Of a stretch of 64,000 bases of DNA, positions 24,479 to 36,370 are shown piece by piece. The notes beneath the pieces are model-generated. The model made no database searches and was not told where the DNA came from. It saw only the letters and a list, made by a program, of their open reading frames with translations. Both the position numbers and the translations under genes were made by a program. The stretch is from contig NC_090728.1 in assembly GCF_036898095.1 (NCBI RefSeq), positions 87,046,739 through 87,110,738 on the forward strand, read 5' to 3'. The DNA comes from Palaemon carinicauda (Eukaryota; Arthropoda; Malacostraca; Decapoda; Palaemonidae). Position 1 is the first letter of the stretch. Every line of letters begins with the position of its first letter.

Positions 24479-24479
<1 letters not shown>

Positions 24480-24535
<56 letters not shown>
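24480..24535. repeat. (ATT)n microsatellite at repeat end
   Basis: ATT tract directly joined to the dispersed repeat that starts AGCTAAGCTGCAGCCCTAG, an arrangement that looks like the tail of that element. Confidence 0.93.
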
Positions 24536-24536
<1 letters not shown>

Positions 24537-24770
24537 GCTAAGCTGCAGCCCTAGTTGGAAAAGCAGGATGCTATAAGCCCAGGGGCCCCAACAGGGAAAA
24601 TAGCTCAGTGAGGAAACGAAACGAGGAAAAATAAAATATTTTAAGAACAGTGACAACATCAAGATTAATATTACCTATATAAACTATAAAAAAAAATTTA
24701 AGAAAACAAGTGGAAGAAATAAGATGGAATAGTGTGTCCGAGTGTACCCTCAAGCAAGAGAACTCCAACC
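24536..24770. repeat. Dispersed repeat fragment (ATT-tailed)
   Basis: AGCTAAGCTGCAGCCCTAG, GAAAAGCAGGATGCTATAAG and CCAGGGGCCCCAACAGGGAA form a sequence I recall as very common in penaeid shrimp DNA. This is family recall, not a search. There is no ORF of note. It is interrupted at 24771. Confidence 0.6.
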
Positions 24771-25256
24771 ATTCATGAGCGACCTTTAAACCTTTAATTG
24801 GCTCCGGGAGTATCTTCAGCTTTTACACATTTTCAAATTGGGTCCCTGTTTCGATTCGAACATATTCAACATTTCAAATATTTTTTGTATGGTAATATTA
24901 AAAAATAAAAACCCGATATATCAAAATAAAAGTTTAGTTTCTATTATAGAATGAAAGTAGATGAAAAGATAAAATAAATTAACATGAAACACAAAAGTAG
25001 ATAACTGAAAACCAGTGATTAAGATGAGGACGAAATGCAACTACAGTCAAATGAGACTCTGAATAAACACAAGAAGACTTAGCGAACAGTAGCACATTTC
25101 GTGACCATTCTAAGGTCAAGTTGACACCAAGGATTCTGTTGACCTTGGTTAAAGAATCAATGAATTCCTTTTGAAAACTGAATCTCATTCCAACATCTGT
25201 CAAATGTCTCTAGATACAGACAGAAAAGGCATTTAAAGGTTTAAAGGTCACTCATG
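24771..25256. mobile_element. Possible TIR element between repeat fragments
   Basis: The left end CATGAGCGACCTTTAAACC and right end GGTTTAAAGGTCACTCATG (25238-25256) are near-perfect inverted repeats around ~440 bp of non-coding DNA. It may be a MITE, or two convergent partial copies of one repeat. Confidence 0.5.
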
Positions 25257-25580
25257 ATGACAGAGGAAAGAGACAGTGACATTGCCCTATCAAACAGGAC
25301 AATGCCCTAGAGAGTGACTATATATATGCATATAATCAGCACCCAAGCCCGCTCTCCACCCAAAGCTAAGACCAGGGAGGATCAGGCAATGGCTGCTGAT
25401 GACTTAGCAGATAGACTTTAGGTTCCCCCCCCCCCCCAAACCCATCATCCTTAGCTCACAAGGATGGTGAGGTTACAGTGACCAAAGAAACTAACGAGCT
25501 TGAGCGGTACTCGAACCACAGTCTGGTGTTCAGCAGCCAGGGACGTTACCACATCGGCCATCACACCCTTTATCGGATTT
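25257..25580 (-). repeat. tRNA-derived SINE
   Basis: The minus strand has an A-box-like TGGCCGATGTGGT (25548-25560) and a B box GGTTCGAGTACC (25506-25517) at tRNA-like spacing, so the tRNA-derived head is at the right end. The body (CACAAGGATGGTGAGGTTAC, GACCAGGGAGGATCAGGCAA, GACATTGCCCTATCAAACAG) extends leftward. A fragment recurs at 22908-22990. A poly-C run lies at 25426-25437. Confidence 0.75.
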
Positions 25581-25941
25581 AAGGACTTGGATTCTGAAAA
25601 CTACTGAATCTTATTCCACCCATCTGTCAAATGTTTTCAGAAACTGTACAAGTTTCCCAACTTCCAATTTAAAATTATGAAATACAGACTATCGCAGAGA
25701 CCATTCTATGCACTATAGGTTCGCTTGCTGTGAGCGATCAGGTGAAAATCTCCCACCATCACCAATCTGCACATTAATATGAACTTTAGATTCATTTTAT
25801 GTATGGGGTTCAACAAAAATTATAATTGAATATTTAAGAAATATATTCTACATAAAAATAAGAATTTAAAGTTTAAACTGTTACAAATTAAAAAAATCCT
25901 TAGATTAAGAAGAGGATAATTGTTAATTATTTACTTATTTA
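25581..25941. other. Unannotated stretch
   Basis: No supported feature. Confidence 0.5.
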
Positions 25942-26049
<108 letters not shown>

Positions 26050-26106
26050 TCAGACATAAACAGGCACATACACCACCACAGAGATTATCCATATTGCTTT
26101 CATCTT

Positions 26107-26517
26107 GAAGGGAGTGTATTACTAGAATCCCATTGAATGTTAAGTGTTGGCCTTTAAATAGCGATGCTTACAGCTTCAGCTATCATGAGCTGGCCATAGT
26201 TCCTCTCCTTCTGAACAACATATGTTCCTTCAAATCATTCTGTATGAGAGGGTTTCTGGTTGTGGATATCAATATAATGTTCGTTTATTGACCCCCGATT
26301 TCTGCAGGGTTGCGTACATCTTCAGAGGAATCTGGGTAAACCAACACTATATTGATATCCACGACCAGAAACCCTCTCATACAGAATGATTTGAAGGAAC
26401 ACACGTTGTTCAGAAGGAGAGGAACTATGGCCAGCTCATAATAGATGGAGCTGTAAACATCGCCATTTGAAGGCCAACACTTAACCATCAATGGGATTCT
26501 AATTATACGCTTCCTTC
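26107..26517. mobile_element. Foldback element, 175 bp arms
   Basis: Arms 26107-26281 and 26343-26517 are both 175 bp, inverted and about 90 percent identical, around a 61 nt loop. Shared blocks include GAGCTGGCCATAGTTCCTCT and CCAGAAACCCTCTCATACAG (reversed in one arm). (TA)n tracts lie outside both arms. It is non-coding, and its RNA would form a long hairpin. Confidence 0.88.
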
Positions 26518-26544
26518 TACCAGAAAGCCATGTGTGTGTGAATA

Positions 26545-26747
<203 letters not shown>

Positions 26748-26934
26748 TATAAAAATTAATCAATTCATACATACCACTACCAAAGTGACATACATAAGGT
26801 TTTCGCTCTGACCAAAGAGCTCATCAGGTGGGTTTTGCCCACATCCATTATTGCAGGCTTGGTTCCCACGACCCTTTCTTCTTTCCCTCTTTTTTTTTAT
26901 TTCCTTTTCATCTCAATTCATAATTCATCAGTAC

Positions 26935-28620
26935 TTGATAAATGTATTATGATAATTCATGACTTATATTTAAGTCGGAAGAATAAGGGAAGCAATTTGA
27001 AACCTACTTCCATTTTCTGGGCATTGAACTTACGGGTTTTTCCGCCGAGCCAGAGGTTGCCCTTCCTTCTGAAATAGCTTTCGGCCAACTTCCCTCATTA
27101 CAGCTAGCTTATTAGGGGTCAGTCATGACTTGTATTTGAGTCGGAAGAATAAGAGAAGCAATTTGAAACCTACTTCAGTTTTCTGGGCATTGAACTTACG
27201 GGTTTTTCCGCCTCGCCAGAGGTTGCCCTTCCTACTGAAATAGCTTTCGGCCAACTTCCCTCACTACAGCTAGCCTATTAGGGGTCAGTCATGACTTATA
27301 TTTGAGTCGGAAGAATAAGGGAAGCAATTTGAAACCTACTTCAGTTTTCTGGGCATTGAACTTACGGGTTTTTCCGCCGTGCCAGAGGTTGCCCTTCCCA
27401 CTGAAATAGCTTTCGGCCAACTTCCCTCACTACAGCTAGCCTATTAGGGGTCTTCATGAATTGTATTTGAGTTGGATTACTTAGAGAAGCAATTTGAAAC
27501 CTACTTCAGTTTTCTGGGCATTGAACTTACGGGTTTTTCCGCCGCGCCAGAGGTTGCCCTTCCTACTGGAATAACTTTCGGCCAACTTCCCTCACTACAG
27601 CTAGCTTATTAGGGGTCAGTCATGACTTGTATTTGAGTTGGATTACTTAGAGAAGCAATTTGAAACCTACTTCAGTTTTCTGGGCATTGATCTTACGGGT
27701 TTTTCCGCCGAGCCAGAGGTTGCCCTTCCTTCTGAAATAGCTTTTGGCCAACTTCCCTCACTACAGCTAGTTTATTAGGGGTCAGTCATGACTTGTATTT
27801 GAGTTGGAAGAATAAGAGAAGCAATTTTAAACCTACTTCAGTTTTCTGGGCATTGAACTTACGGGTTTTTCCGCCGCGCCAGAGGTTGCCCTTCCTACTG
27901 AAATAGCTTTCGGCCAACTTCCCTCACTACAGCTAGCTTATTAGGGGTCAGTCATGACTTGTATTTGAGTTGGATTACTTAGAGAAGCAATTTGAAACCT
28001 ACTTCAGTTTTCTGGGCATTGATCTTACGGGTTTTTCCGCCGAGCCAGAGGTTGCCTTTCCTTCTGAAATAGCTTTTGGCCAACTTCCCTCACTACAGCT
28101 AGCTTATTAGGGGTCAGTCATGACTTGTATTTGAGTTGGATTACTTAGAGAAGCAATTTGAAACCTACTTCAGTTTTCTGGGCATTGAACTTACGGGTTT
28201 TTCCGCCGCGCCAGAGGTTGCCCTTCCTACTGAAATAACTTTCGGCCAACTTCCCTCACTACAGCTAGCCTATTAGGGGTCAGTCATGACTTATATTTGA
28301 GTTGGAAGAATAAGAGAAGCAATTTGAAACCTACTTCAGTTTTCTGGGCATTGAACTTACGGGTTTTTCCGCCGCGCCAGAGGTTGCCCTTCCTACTGAA
28401 ATAGCTTTCGGCCAACTTCCCTCACTACAGCTAGCTTATTAGGGGTCAGTCATGACTTGTATTTGAGTTGGATTACTTAGAGAAGCAATTTGAAATCTAC
28501 TTCAGTTTTCTGGGCATTGAACTTACGGGTTTTTCCGCCGCGCCAGAGGTTGCCCTTCCTTCTGAAATAGCTTTCAGCCAACTTCCCTCACTCCAGCTAG
28601 CCTATTAGTAGTCAGTCGTG
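26935..28620. repeat. Satellite 2, 165-170 bp unit
   Basis: About ten head-to-tail units, each containing CATGACTTGTATTTGAGT, GCAATTTGAAACCTACTTCA, TTACGGGTTTTTCCGCC, AGAGGTTGCCCTTCC and ACTACAGCTAGCTTATTAGG. Unit starts fall near 26959, 27124, 27291, 27455, 27619, 27788, 27952, 28122, 28287 and 28450. Two variants (GGAAGAATAAGAGA and GGATTACTTAGAGA) are intermixed. No coding signal. Confidence 0.95.
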
Positions 28621-28641
28621 ACTGATGGCAATTGAAATTCA

Positions 28642-30232
28642 GTGGTGAAGCCAAGGGCCATTGTTTTGCCAGGTGGTGAAGCCAAGCGTCATATTTAGGC
28701 TGGGCGATGAAGCCAAGCAGGCCAAGCAGTGAAGCCAAGCGCCATTGTTGTGCCGGGCGGTAAAGCCAAGTGCCATTGTAAGCCGGGCGGTGAAGCCTAG
28801 CGGGCCAGGTGGTGAAGCCAAGCGCCATTGTAAGCCGGGCGGTGAAGCCAAGCCAGCTGGGCGATGAAGCCAAGCACCATTGTTTTGCTGGGCGGTAAAG
28901 CCAAGCGGGCCAGGTGGTGAAGCCAAGCGCCATTGTAAGCCGGGCAGTGAAACCAAGCACCATTGTAAGCTGGGCACTGAAGCCAAGCGGGCCAGGCGGT
29001 GAAGCCAAGCGCCATTGTTGGGCCGGGCGGTGAAGCCAAGCGGGCCAGACGGTGAAGCCAAGCGGAGCAGGCGGTGAAGCCAAGCGCCATTGTTTTGCTG
29101 GGCGGTAAAGCCAAGCAGGCCAGGTGGTGAAGCCAAGCGCCATTGTAAGCAGGGCGGTGAAGCCAAGCGGGCCAGGCAGTGAAGCCAAGTGCCATTGTTT
29201 TGCCGGGCAGTGAAGCCAAGTGCCATTTTAGGCCAGGTGTTGAGGCCAAGCACCATTGTTTTGCCGGGCGGTGAAGCCAAGTGCCATTTTAGGCCAGGTG
29301 TTGAGGCCAAGCACCATTGTTTTGCCGGGCGGTGAAGCCAAGCGGGCCAGGAGGTGGAGCCAAGCACCATTGTTTTGCCGGGCGTTGAAGCCAAGCGGGC
29401 CAGACAGTGAAACCAAACGTTATTGTAAGCCGGGCACTGAAGCCAAGCGGGCCAGGCAGTGAAGCCAAGCACCATTGTTGGGTTGGGCTGTAAAGCCAAG
29501 TGCCATTGTAGGCCAGGCGGTGAAGCCAAGCCAGCCAGGCGGTGAAGTCAAGCCGGCCAGGCGGTGAAGCCAAGTGCCATTGTAGGCTAGGCGGTGAAGC
29601 CAAGCCGGCCAGGCGGTGAAGCCAAGTGCCATTGTAGGCCAGGCGGTGAAGCCAAGCGCCATTGTTGGGCCGGGTGTGAAGCCAAGCGTCATGTTTGGGC
29701 CGGGCGGTTAAGCCAAGTGGTCCGTGCGGTGAAGCCAAGCGGGCCAGGCGGTGAAGCCAAGCGGGCCAGGCGGTGAAGCCAAGCGGGCCAGGCGGTGAAG
29801 CCAAGCGGGCCAGGCGGTGAAGCCAAGCGCCATTGTAGGCGAGGCAGTGAAGCCAAGCAGGCCAGGTGGTGAAGCCAAGTGCCATTGTAGGCGAGGCAGT
29901 GAACCCAAGCAGGCCAGGCGGTGAAGCCAAGCGCCATTGTAGGCGAGGCAGTGAAGCAAAGCAGGCCAGGCGGTGAAGCCAAGCGCCATTGTAGGCGAGG
30001 CAGTGAAGCCAAGCCGGCCAGGCGGTGAAGCCAAGTGCCATTGTAGGCCAGGCGGTGAAGCCAAGCGCCATTGTTGGGCCGGGGGTGAAGCCAAGCGTCA
30101 TGTTTGGTCCAGGCGGTTAAGCCAAGTGGTCCGTGCAGTGAAGCCAAGTGGTCCGTGCAGTGAAGCCAAGCGGGCCAGGTGGTGAAGCCAAGCGCCATTG
30201 TAGGCGAGGCAGTGAAGCCAAGCGTCATTTTC
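28642..30232. repeat. GC-rich minisatellite, array 1
   Basis: Built from a 22 bp module (GCCAAGCGGGCCAGGCGGTGAA) and 30-31 bp modules that add CATTGTTGTG or CATTGTAG. All share GGTGAAGCCAAGC. It is GC-rich in an otherwise AT-rich window. All minus-strand frames stay open for long distances, which reflects a stop-free repeat, not a gene. It follows satellite 2 directly. Confidence 0.95.
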
Positions 30233-30385
30233 CCCACCCAAACTGGACGCGCTCATTCATCATTATACAGTTGTTCTTCACCTGCATAGCCAGTCCTTAA
30301 GCCTAAAAAAAAAAACCTTAAGCCTTAAAAAAAAAAAAACCTTAAGCCTAAAAAAAAAGAAAAAAATCAATTTAACAATCCTAAG
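30233..30385. repeat. Recurring spacer 1 of the GC-rich array
   Basis: Begins CCCACCCAAACTGGACGCGC and ends in AATCAATTTAACAATCCTAAGC. It contains a repeated CCTTAAGCC plus A-run motif. The same spacer follows the other two arrays (33029 and 38066), so array plus spacer is a duplicated block. Confidence 0.85.
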
Positions 30386-33028
30386 CGCTATTGTTGGGCC
30401 GGGCCGTGAAGCCAAGCGCCATTGTTGTGCCGGGCGATGAAGCCAGGCGGTGAAGCCAAGCGCCATTGTTGTGCCGGGCGATGAAGCCAAACGGGTGAGG
30501 CAATGAATCCAAGTGTCATTGTTGTGCCGGGCGATGAAGCCAAGTGGGCCAATTGTTGTGCTGGGCGATAAAGCCAAGCCGGCCAGGCGGTGAAGCCAAG
30601 CGCCATTGTTATGCCGGGTGGTGAAGCCAAGCGCCATTGTTGTGCCGGGCGGTGAAGCCAAGCGGGCCAGGCGGTGAAGCCAAGCGCCATTGTTGTGCCG
30701 GGCGGTGAAGCCAACCCGGCCAGGCGGTGAAGCCAAGCGCCATTGTTGTGCCGGGCGGTGAAGCCAAGCGCCATTGTTGTGCCGGGCGATGAAGCCAAGC
30801 GGGCCAGGCGGTGAAGCCAAGCACCATTGTTGGGTTGGGCTGTAAAGCCAAGTGCCATTGTAGGCCAGGCGGTGAAGCCAAGCGCCATTGTTGTGCCGGG
30901 CGATGAAGCCAAGCGGGCCAGGCGGTGAAGCCAAGCACCATTGTTGGGTTGGGCTGTAAAGCCAAGTGCCATTGTAGGCCAGGCGGTGAAGCCAAGCGCC
31001 ATTGTTGTGCCGGGCGGTGAAGCCAAGCCGGCCAGGCGGTGAAGCCAAGCGCCATTGTTGTGCCGGGCGGTGAAGCCAAGCCAAGCCGGCCAGGCGGTGA
31101 AGCCAAGCGCCATTGTTGTGCCGGGCGGTGAAGCCAAGCGCCATTGTTGTGCCGGGCGATGAAGCCAAGCGGGCCAGGCGGTGAAGCCAAGCACCATTGT
31201 TGGGTTGGGCTGTAAAGCCAAGTGCCATTGTAGGCCAGGCGGTGAAGCCAAGCCCCATTGTTGTGCCGGGCGGTGAAGCCAAGCGCCATTGTTGTGCCGG
31301 GCGGTGAAGCCAAGCCGGCCAGGCGGTGAAGCCAAGCGCCATTGTTGTGCCGGGCGGTGAAGCCAAGCGCCATTGTTGTGCCGGGCGATGAAGCCAAGCG
31401 GGCCAGGCGGTGAAGCCAAGCACCATTGTTGGGTTGGGCTGTAAAGCCAAGTGCCATTGTAGGCCAGGCGGTGAAGCCAAGCGCCATTGTTGTGCCGGGC
31501 GATGAAGCCAAGCGGGCCAGGCGGTGAAGCCAAGCACCATTGTTGGGTTGGGCTGTAAAGCCAAGTGCCATTGTAGGCCAGGCGGTGAAGCCAAGCGCCA
31601 TTGTTGTGCCGGGCGATGAAGCCAAGCGGGCCAGGCGGTGAAGCCAAGCACCATTGTTGGGTTGGGCTGTAAAGCCAAGTGCCATTGTAGGCCAGGCGGT
31701 GAAGCCAAGCGCCATTGTTGTGCCGGGCGATGAAGCCAAGCGGGCCAGGCGGTGAAGCCAAGCACCATTGTTGGGTTGGGCTGTAAAGCCAAGTGCCATT
31801 GTAGGCCAGGCGGTGAAGCCAAGCGCCATTGTTGTGCCGGGCGATGAAGCCAAGCGGGCCAGGCGGTGAAGCCAAGCACCATTGTTGGGTTGGGCTGTAA
31901 AGCCAAGTGCCATTGTAGGCTAGGCGGTGAAGCCAAGCGCCATTGTTGTGCCGGGCGATGAAGCCAAGCGGGCCAGGCGGTGAAGCCAAGCACCATTGTT
32001 GGGTTGGGCTGTAAAGCCAAGTGCCATTGTAGGCCAGGCGGTGAAGCCAAGCGCCATTGTTGTGCCGGGCGGTGAAGCCAAGCGCCATTGTTGAAAGGGG
32101 CGGTGAAGCTAAGCCGGCCAGGCGGTGAAGCCAAGCGCCATTGTTGTGCCGGGCGGTGAAGCCAAGCGCCATTGTTGTGCCGGGCGATGAAGCCAAGCGG
32201 GCCAGGCGGTGAAGCCAAGCACCATTGTTGGGTTGGGCTGTAAAGCCAAGTGCCATTGTAGGCCAGGCGGTGAAGCCAAGCGCCATTGTTGTGCCGGGCG
32301 ATGAAGCCAAGCGGGCCAGGCGGTGAAGCCAAGCACCATTGTTGGGTTGGGCTGTAAAGCCAAGTGCCATTGTAGGCCAGGCGGTGAAGCCAAGCGCCAT
32401 TGTTGTGCCGGGCGGTGAAGCCAAGCGCCATTGTTGTGCCGGGCGGTGAAGCCAAGCGCCATTGTTGTGCCGGGCGGTGAAGCCAAGCCGGCCAGGCGGT
32501 GAAGCCAAGCGCCATTGTTGTGCCGGGCGGTGAAGCCAAGCCGGCCAGGCGGTGAAGCCAAGCGCCATTGTTGTGCCGGGCGATGAAGCCAAGCGGGCCA
32601 GGCGGTGAAGCTAAGCACCATTGTTGGGTTGGGCTGTAAAGCCAAGTGCCATTGTAGGCCAGGTGGTGAAGCCAAGTGCCATTGTAGGCGAGGCAGTGAA
32701 GCCAAGCAGGCCAGGCGGTGAAGCCAAGCGCCATTGTAGGCGAGGCAGTGAAGCAAAGCAGGCCAGGCGGTGAAGCCAAGCGCCATTGTAGGCGAGGCAG
32801 TGAAGCCAAGCTGGCCAGGCGGTGAAGCCAAGTGCCATTGTAGGCCAGGCGGTGAAGCCAAGCGCCATTGTTGGGCCGGGGGTGAAGCCAAGTGTCATGT
32901 TTGGTCCGGGCGGTTAAGCCAAGTGGTCCGTGCAGTGAAGCCAAGCGGGCCAGGCGGTGAAGCCAAGCGCCATTGTAGGCGAGGCAGTGAAGCCAAGCAG
33001 GCCAGGTGGTGAAGCCAAGCGTCATTTT
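30386..33028. repeat. GC-rich minisatellite, array 2
   Basis: Same modules as array 1. Between about 31370 and 32400 a higher-order unit of ~114 bp, containing CACCATTGTTGGGTTGGGCT, repeats almost perfectly. The 3' end (32650-33028) is nearly identical to the end of array 1. The minus strand is open for up to 918 codons with no plausible gene structure. Confidence 0.95.
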
Positions 33029-33139
33029 CTCCACCCAAACTGGACGCGTTCATTCGTCATTATACAGTTGTTCTTCACTTGCATAGCCAGTCCTTAAGCC
33101 TAAAAAAAAAACCTTAAGCCTTAAAAAAAAAAACCTTAA
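33029..33139. repeat. Recurring spacer 2, left part
   Basis: Same spacer as 30233-30385, interrupted at its CCTTAAGCC motif by the TTAA-flanked element. It resumes at 36318. Confidence 0.85.
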
Positions 33140-36100
33140 CCCTGGATAGGTACGGTGGGTCGTTCGCGACCCCGAGCGTCAAAAAAAAACAGGTTTTTCT
33201 CACGTGACTCACCCCCGTGACTGAATTTGTGGGTGATCGACCTGCAGGAGGTGTCTCCCCTACACGCTCTAGTAGTGTCCAGATGTGCATTGCTGTAGCT
33301 GTACTCCTTCCCCGATTTCTGAGACGCGTCGGGGTCGAGCGCGACCGAGTTTACCCTTCTAAGGTAGTTTGCATAATTATCAAAGTTATTACGTATTATG
33401 AAATTGTCGTAGAATGGTGCAACTTTTATAGGTTATCAGTTGTGGAAAGTCTTGGTGGATTGTTTGGCTACCATGTGCATGATTTTTTTTTTAGTTAAAA
33501 TATCGTTCATCACCACGAGGACCATTTTACCGCGAGTGCCCCTTTTTCATTTTTTTTCATTTTTTTGCCAAGTCATTTTTCCGTAAGATATTGCCAAATA
33601 GTATCGTAAAACTTTTGCTTGTTTAGTGTTGGAAAGTGTGTCTAGATGATCTGGCTACCCATGCATGACTTTGTTTTTGTCAGATACGACGTAGTTATTG
33701 GTATATTGGGTATTTAACTGCGGTTACCAATTTCTGTTTTTTTTCAATATTTGTAAAAATTACTACGTAGTAAGGAATTGCCGTATATTATTAATTTTTT
33801 TTTCATGTTTATGTGTTAGAAAGTGTGCCTTGATGGTTGGGCTAACACGTGCATGTCTTTTTTTTTATCTGAGATGCCGTATATTAGAATGTCGGGCATT
33901 TTACCGCGAGTACCCCTTTTTCATTTTTTTTCATTTTTTTGCCAAGTCATTTTTCCGTAAGATATTGCGAAATAGTGTCGTAAAACTTTTGCCTTTTTAG
34001 TGTTGGAAAGTGTGTCTAGATGATCTGGCTACCCATGCGTGATTTTGTTTTTGTCAGATACGACGTAGTTATTGGTATATTGGGTATTTAACTGCGGTTG
34101 CCAATTTCTGTTTTTTTTCAGTATTTGTAAAAATTTACTACGTAGTAAGGAATTGCCGTATATTATTGATTTTTTTCATGTTTATGTGTTAGAAAGTGTG
34201 CCTTGATGGTTGGGCTAACACGTGCATGTCTTTTTTTTTATTTGAGATGCCGTATATTAGAATGTTGGGCATTTTTCCACGAGTGCCCCTTTTTATTTGT
34301 TTTGCATTTTTTTGCTTAGTCATGTTACCGTAAGGAATTGGCAAGTAGTGTCGCAAAACTTATATTTTTATAGTGTTGGAAAGTGTTTCTAGATGATCTG
34401 GCTACCCATGCCTATTTTTTTTTAGCCAGATATGGCGTATATATAAGTATGTGTTCGATTTTCCTGTGATTGCCATTTTTTCGTTTTTTCCCATTTCTTT
34501 CAAAATTACTACGTACTAAGGAACTATCACAGAGTAATGATTCATTTATATGTTTATTTGTCGGAAAATGTGCCTTGATGGTTTGCCTAGCACGTGGCTG
34601 AAATTTTTTTTTTCTGAAATGCCATATATTAGAATGGCCATTTTTCCACGAGTGCCCCTTTTTATTTGTTTTGCATTTTTTTGCTTAGTCATGTTACCGT
34701 AAGGAATTGGCAAGTAGTGTCGCAAAACTTATAATTTTATAGTGTTGGAAAGTGTTTCTAGATGATCTGGCTACCCATGCCTATCTTTTTTTTTTTTAGC
34801 CAGATATGGCGTATATATAGGTATGTGTTCGATTTTCCTGTGATTGCCATTTTTTCGTTTTTTCCCATTTCTTTCAAAAATTACTACGTACTAAGGAACT
34901 ATCACAGAGTAATGATTCATTTAGATGTTTATTTGTCGGAAAATGTGCCTTGATGGTTTGCCTAGCACGTGGCTGAATTTTTTTTTTCTGAAATGCCGTA
35001 TATTAGAATGTTAGCCATTTTTCCGCGAGTGCCCCTTTTTATTTGTTTTGCATTTTTTCGCTTAGTCATGTTACCGTAAGGAATTGGCAAGTAGTGTCGC
35101 AAAACTTATATTTTTATAGTGTTGGAAAGTGTTTCTAGATGATCTGGCTACCCATGCCTATCTTTTTTTTAGCCAGATATGGCGTATATATAGGTATGTG
35201 TTCGATTTTCCGGTGATTGCCATTTTTTCGTTTTTTCCCAATTCTTTCAAAATTACTACGTACTAAGGAACTATCACAGAGTAATGATTCCTCTAGATGT
35301 TTATTTGTCGGAAAATTTTGTTTACTTTTTTTTTGATTGAATATCATCAAATTTTTTTAGCTAAAATATTATATTGTTTTACATTTTTTTTTTCGATTTT
35401 ATTTCCCTTCAAAAAATTTTTTTTGGGTCAGAATTTTAATTTTATAGTCGTAAAATAATCGACAATTATCCAGCAACCCACCATACAATTTTTATGCATA
35501 TCCAATAATAATTAGATTAGTAAATAACACCTTGAAATTGACATACCCTTCCTACATTTCAAGTGGCAGATTAGGGAGTCTGAGTCAGTGTGGTTGGCGG
35601 CCATTTTGTGGACATATCCGAAGCGTAAGCTGCCCTATCTATATATATTCTTGTTCCCTATAGAATTTGTGATATTTTGGTATATTTTTACCTGCATAAA
35701 TATCATATATATTAAATATATGTATTTTTTTACGAAATTTCTAAGTACTCAAAAAATTACCTTTAGATATGGCCCCTGATATAAATGTAATTTACAAAAT
35801 AATGAAGATTTTTTTACATATTTCTATTTTAGGATAAAATATGTTTATTCCCTAAAAAAATTAGCCACTTCCTAATTCATTTGGGTACCCAAAATAATTC
35901 ATGAAATTTGGACAAATTTTTTTGGCCAAAAAAAGTTACCCTTTTTTTCTCATTTCAGATCTTCACCTCCATGGGTCTGACTTCATCCAAAATACACCAA
36001 GATGTGTCCTAAACATTCAAGAATCAATTCCTAAAAGGATTTGTGTATATATGTATAAACTTTTTTTTTATGAATTTTTATGTCAGGTCTTTTTTTTTCT

Positions 36101-36317
36101 ACTTAATTTTTAAAAATATTTATAATAAATAGTTTTTCTGCAGATGAGTAGTATTTATCTTTACAGTTGTTTTAAGCATTCATTGAAGTTTTTTTTGGCA
36201 AAAGAAAAAAGGAGGTTACTGCAAAAACTGATTTTTCAAGAATTTTTTTTGGCGTCGGGGTCGTTCGCGTCCGAGTATACCCTTAAAGGGGTGTCCGAGG
36301 AGCGTACCTATCCAGGG
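33140..36317. mobile_element. TTAA-flanked piggyBac-like non-autonomous element, copy 1 (3178 bp)
   Basis: Flanked by TTAA at 33136-33139 and 36318-36321. The ends are 15 bp inverted repeats, CCCTGGATAGGTACG. The unoccupied site CCTTAAGCC is visible in the sister spacers. TTAA duplication and CCC-starting ends are hallmarks of piggyBac elements; the superfamily call is inference because no transposase ORF is present. A perfect subterminal hairpin GGGTCG-TTCG-CGACCC lies at 33157-33172. The interior has about five ~370 bp tandem units (starts near 33629, 34001, 34375, 34744, 35118), each a dimer of two diverged ~185 bp halves. A unique ~950 bp right part follows. Copy 2 is at 54800-58729. Confidence 0.88.
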
Positions 36318-36370
36318 TTAAGCCTAAAATAAAAAAGAAGAAAAAAATCAATTTAACAATCCTAAGCGCT
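36318..36370. repeat. Recurring spacer 2, right part
   Basis: Resumes as TTAAGCCTAAAATAAAAAAG and ends AATCAATTTAACAATCCTAA, as in spacer 1. Confidence 0.8.

Noticed and set aside
25500..25567. Functional tRNA gene on the minus strand
   Set aside because: A and B boxes are present but the sequence cannot be folded into a cloverleaf and continues into a SINE body.
30278..33034. 918-codon minus-strand ORF (and 734, 598, 549, 441 and 434 codon ORFs nearby) as genes
   Set aside because: They lie wholly in the GC-rich minisatellite, overlap each other in several frames, and have only low-complexity repeats. They reflect a stop-free tandem repeat.
33217..33498. 93-codon ORF in the TTAA element (and 130-codon counterpart at 54877) as transposase
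   Set aside because: No piggyBac DDD motif or Cys-rich domain. The reading frame extends differently in the two copies because of an indel, so it is not conserved as a protein.
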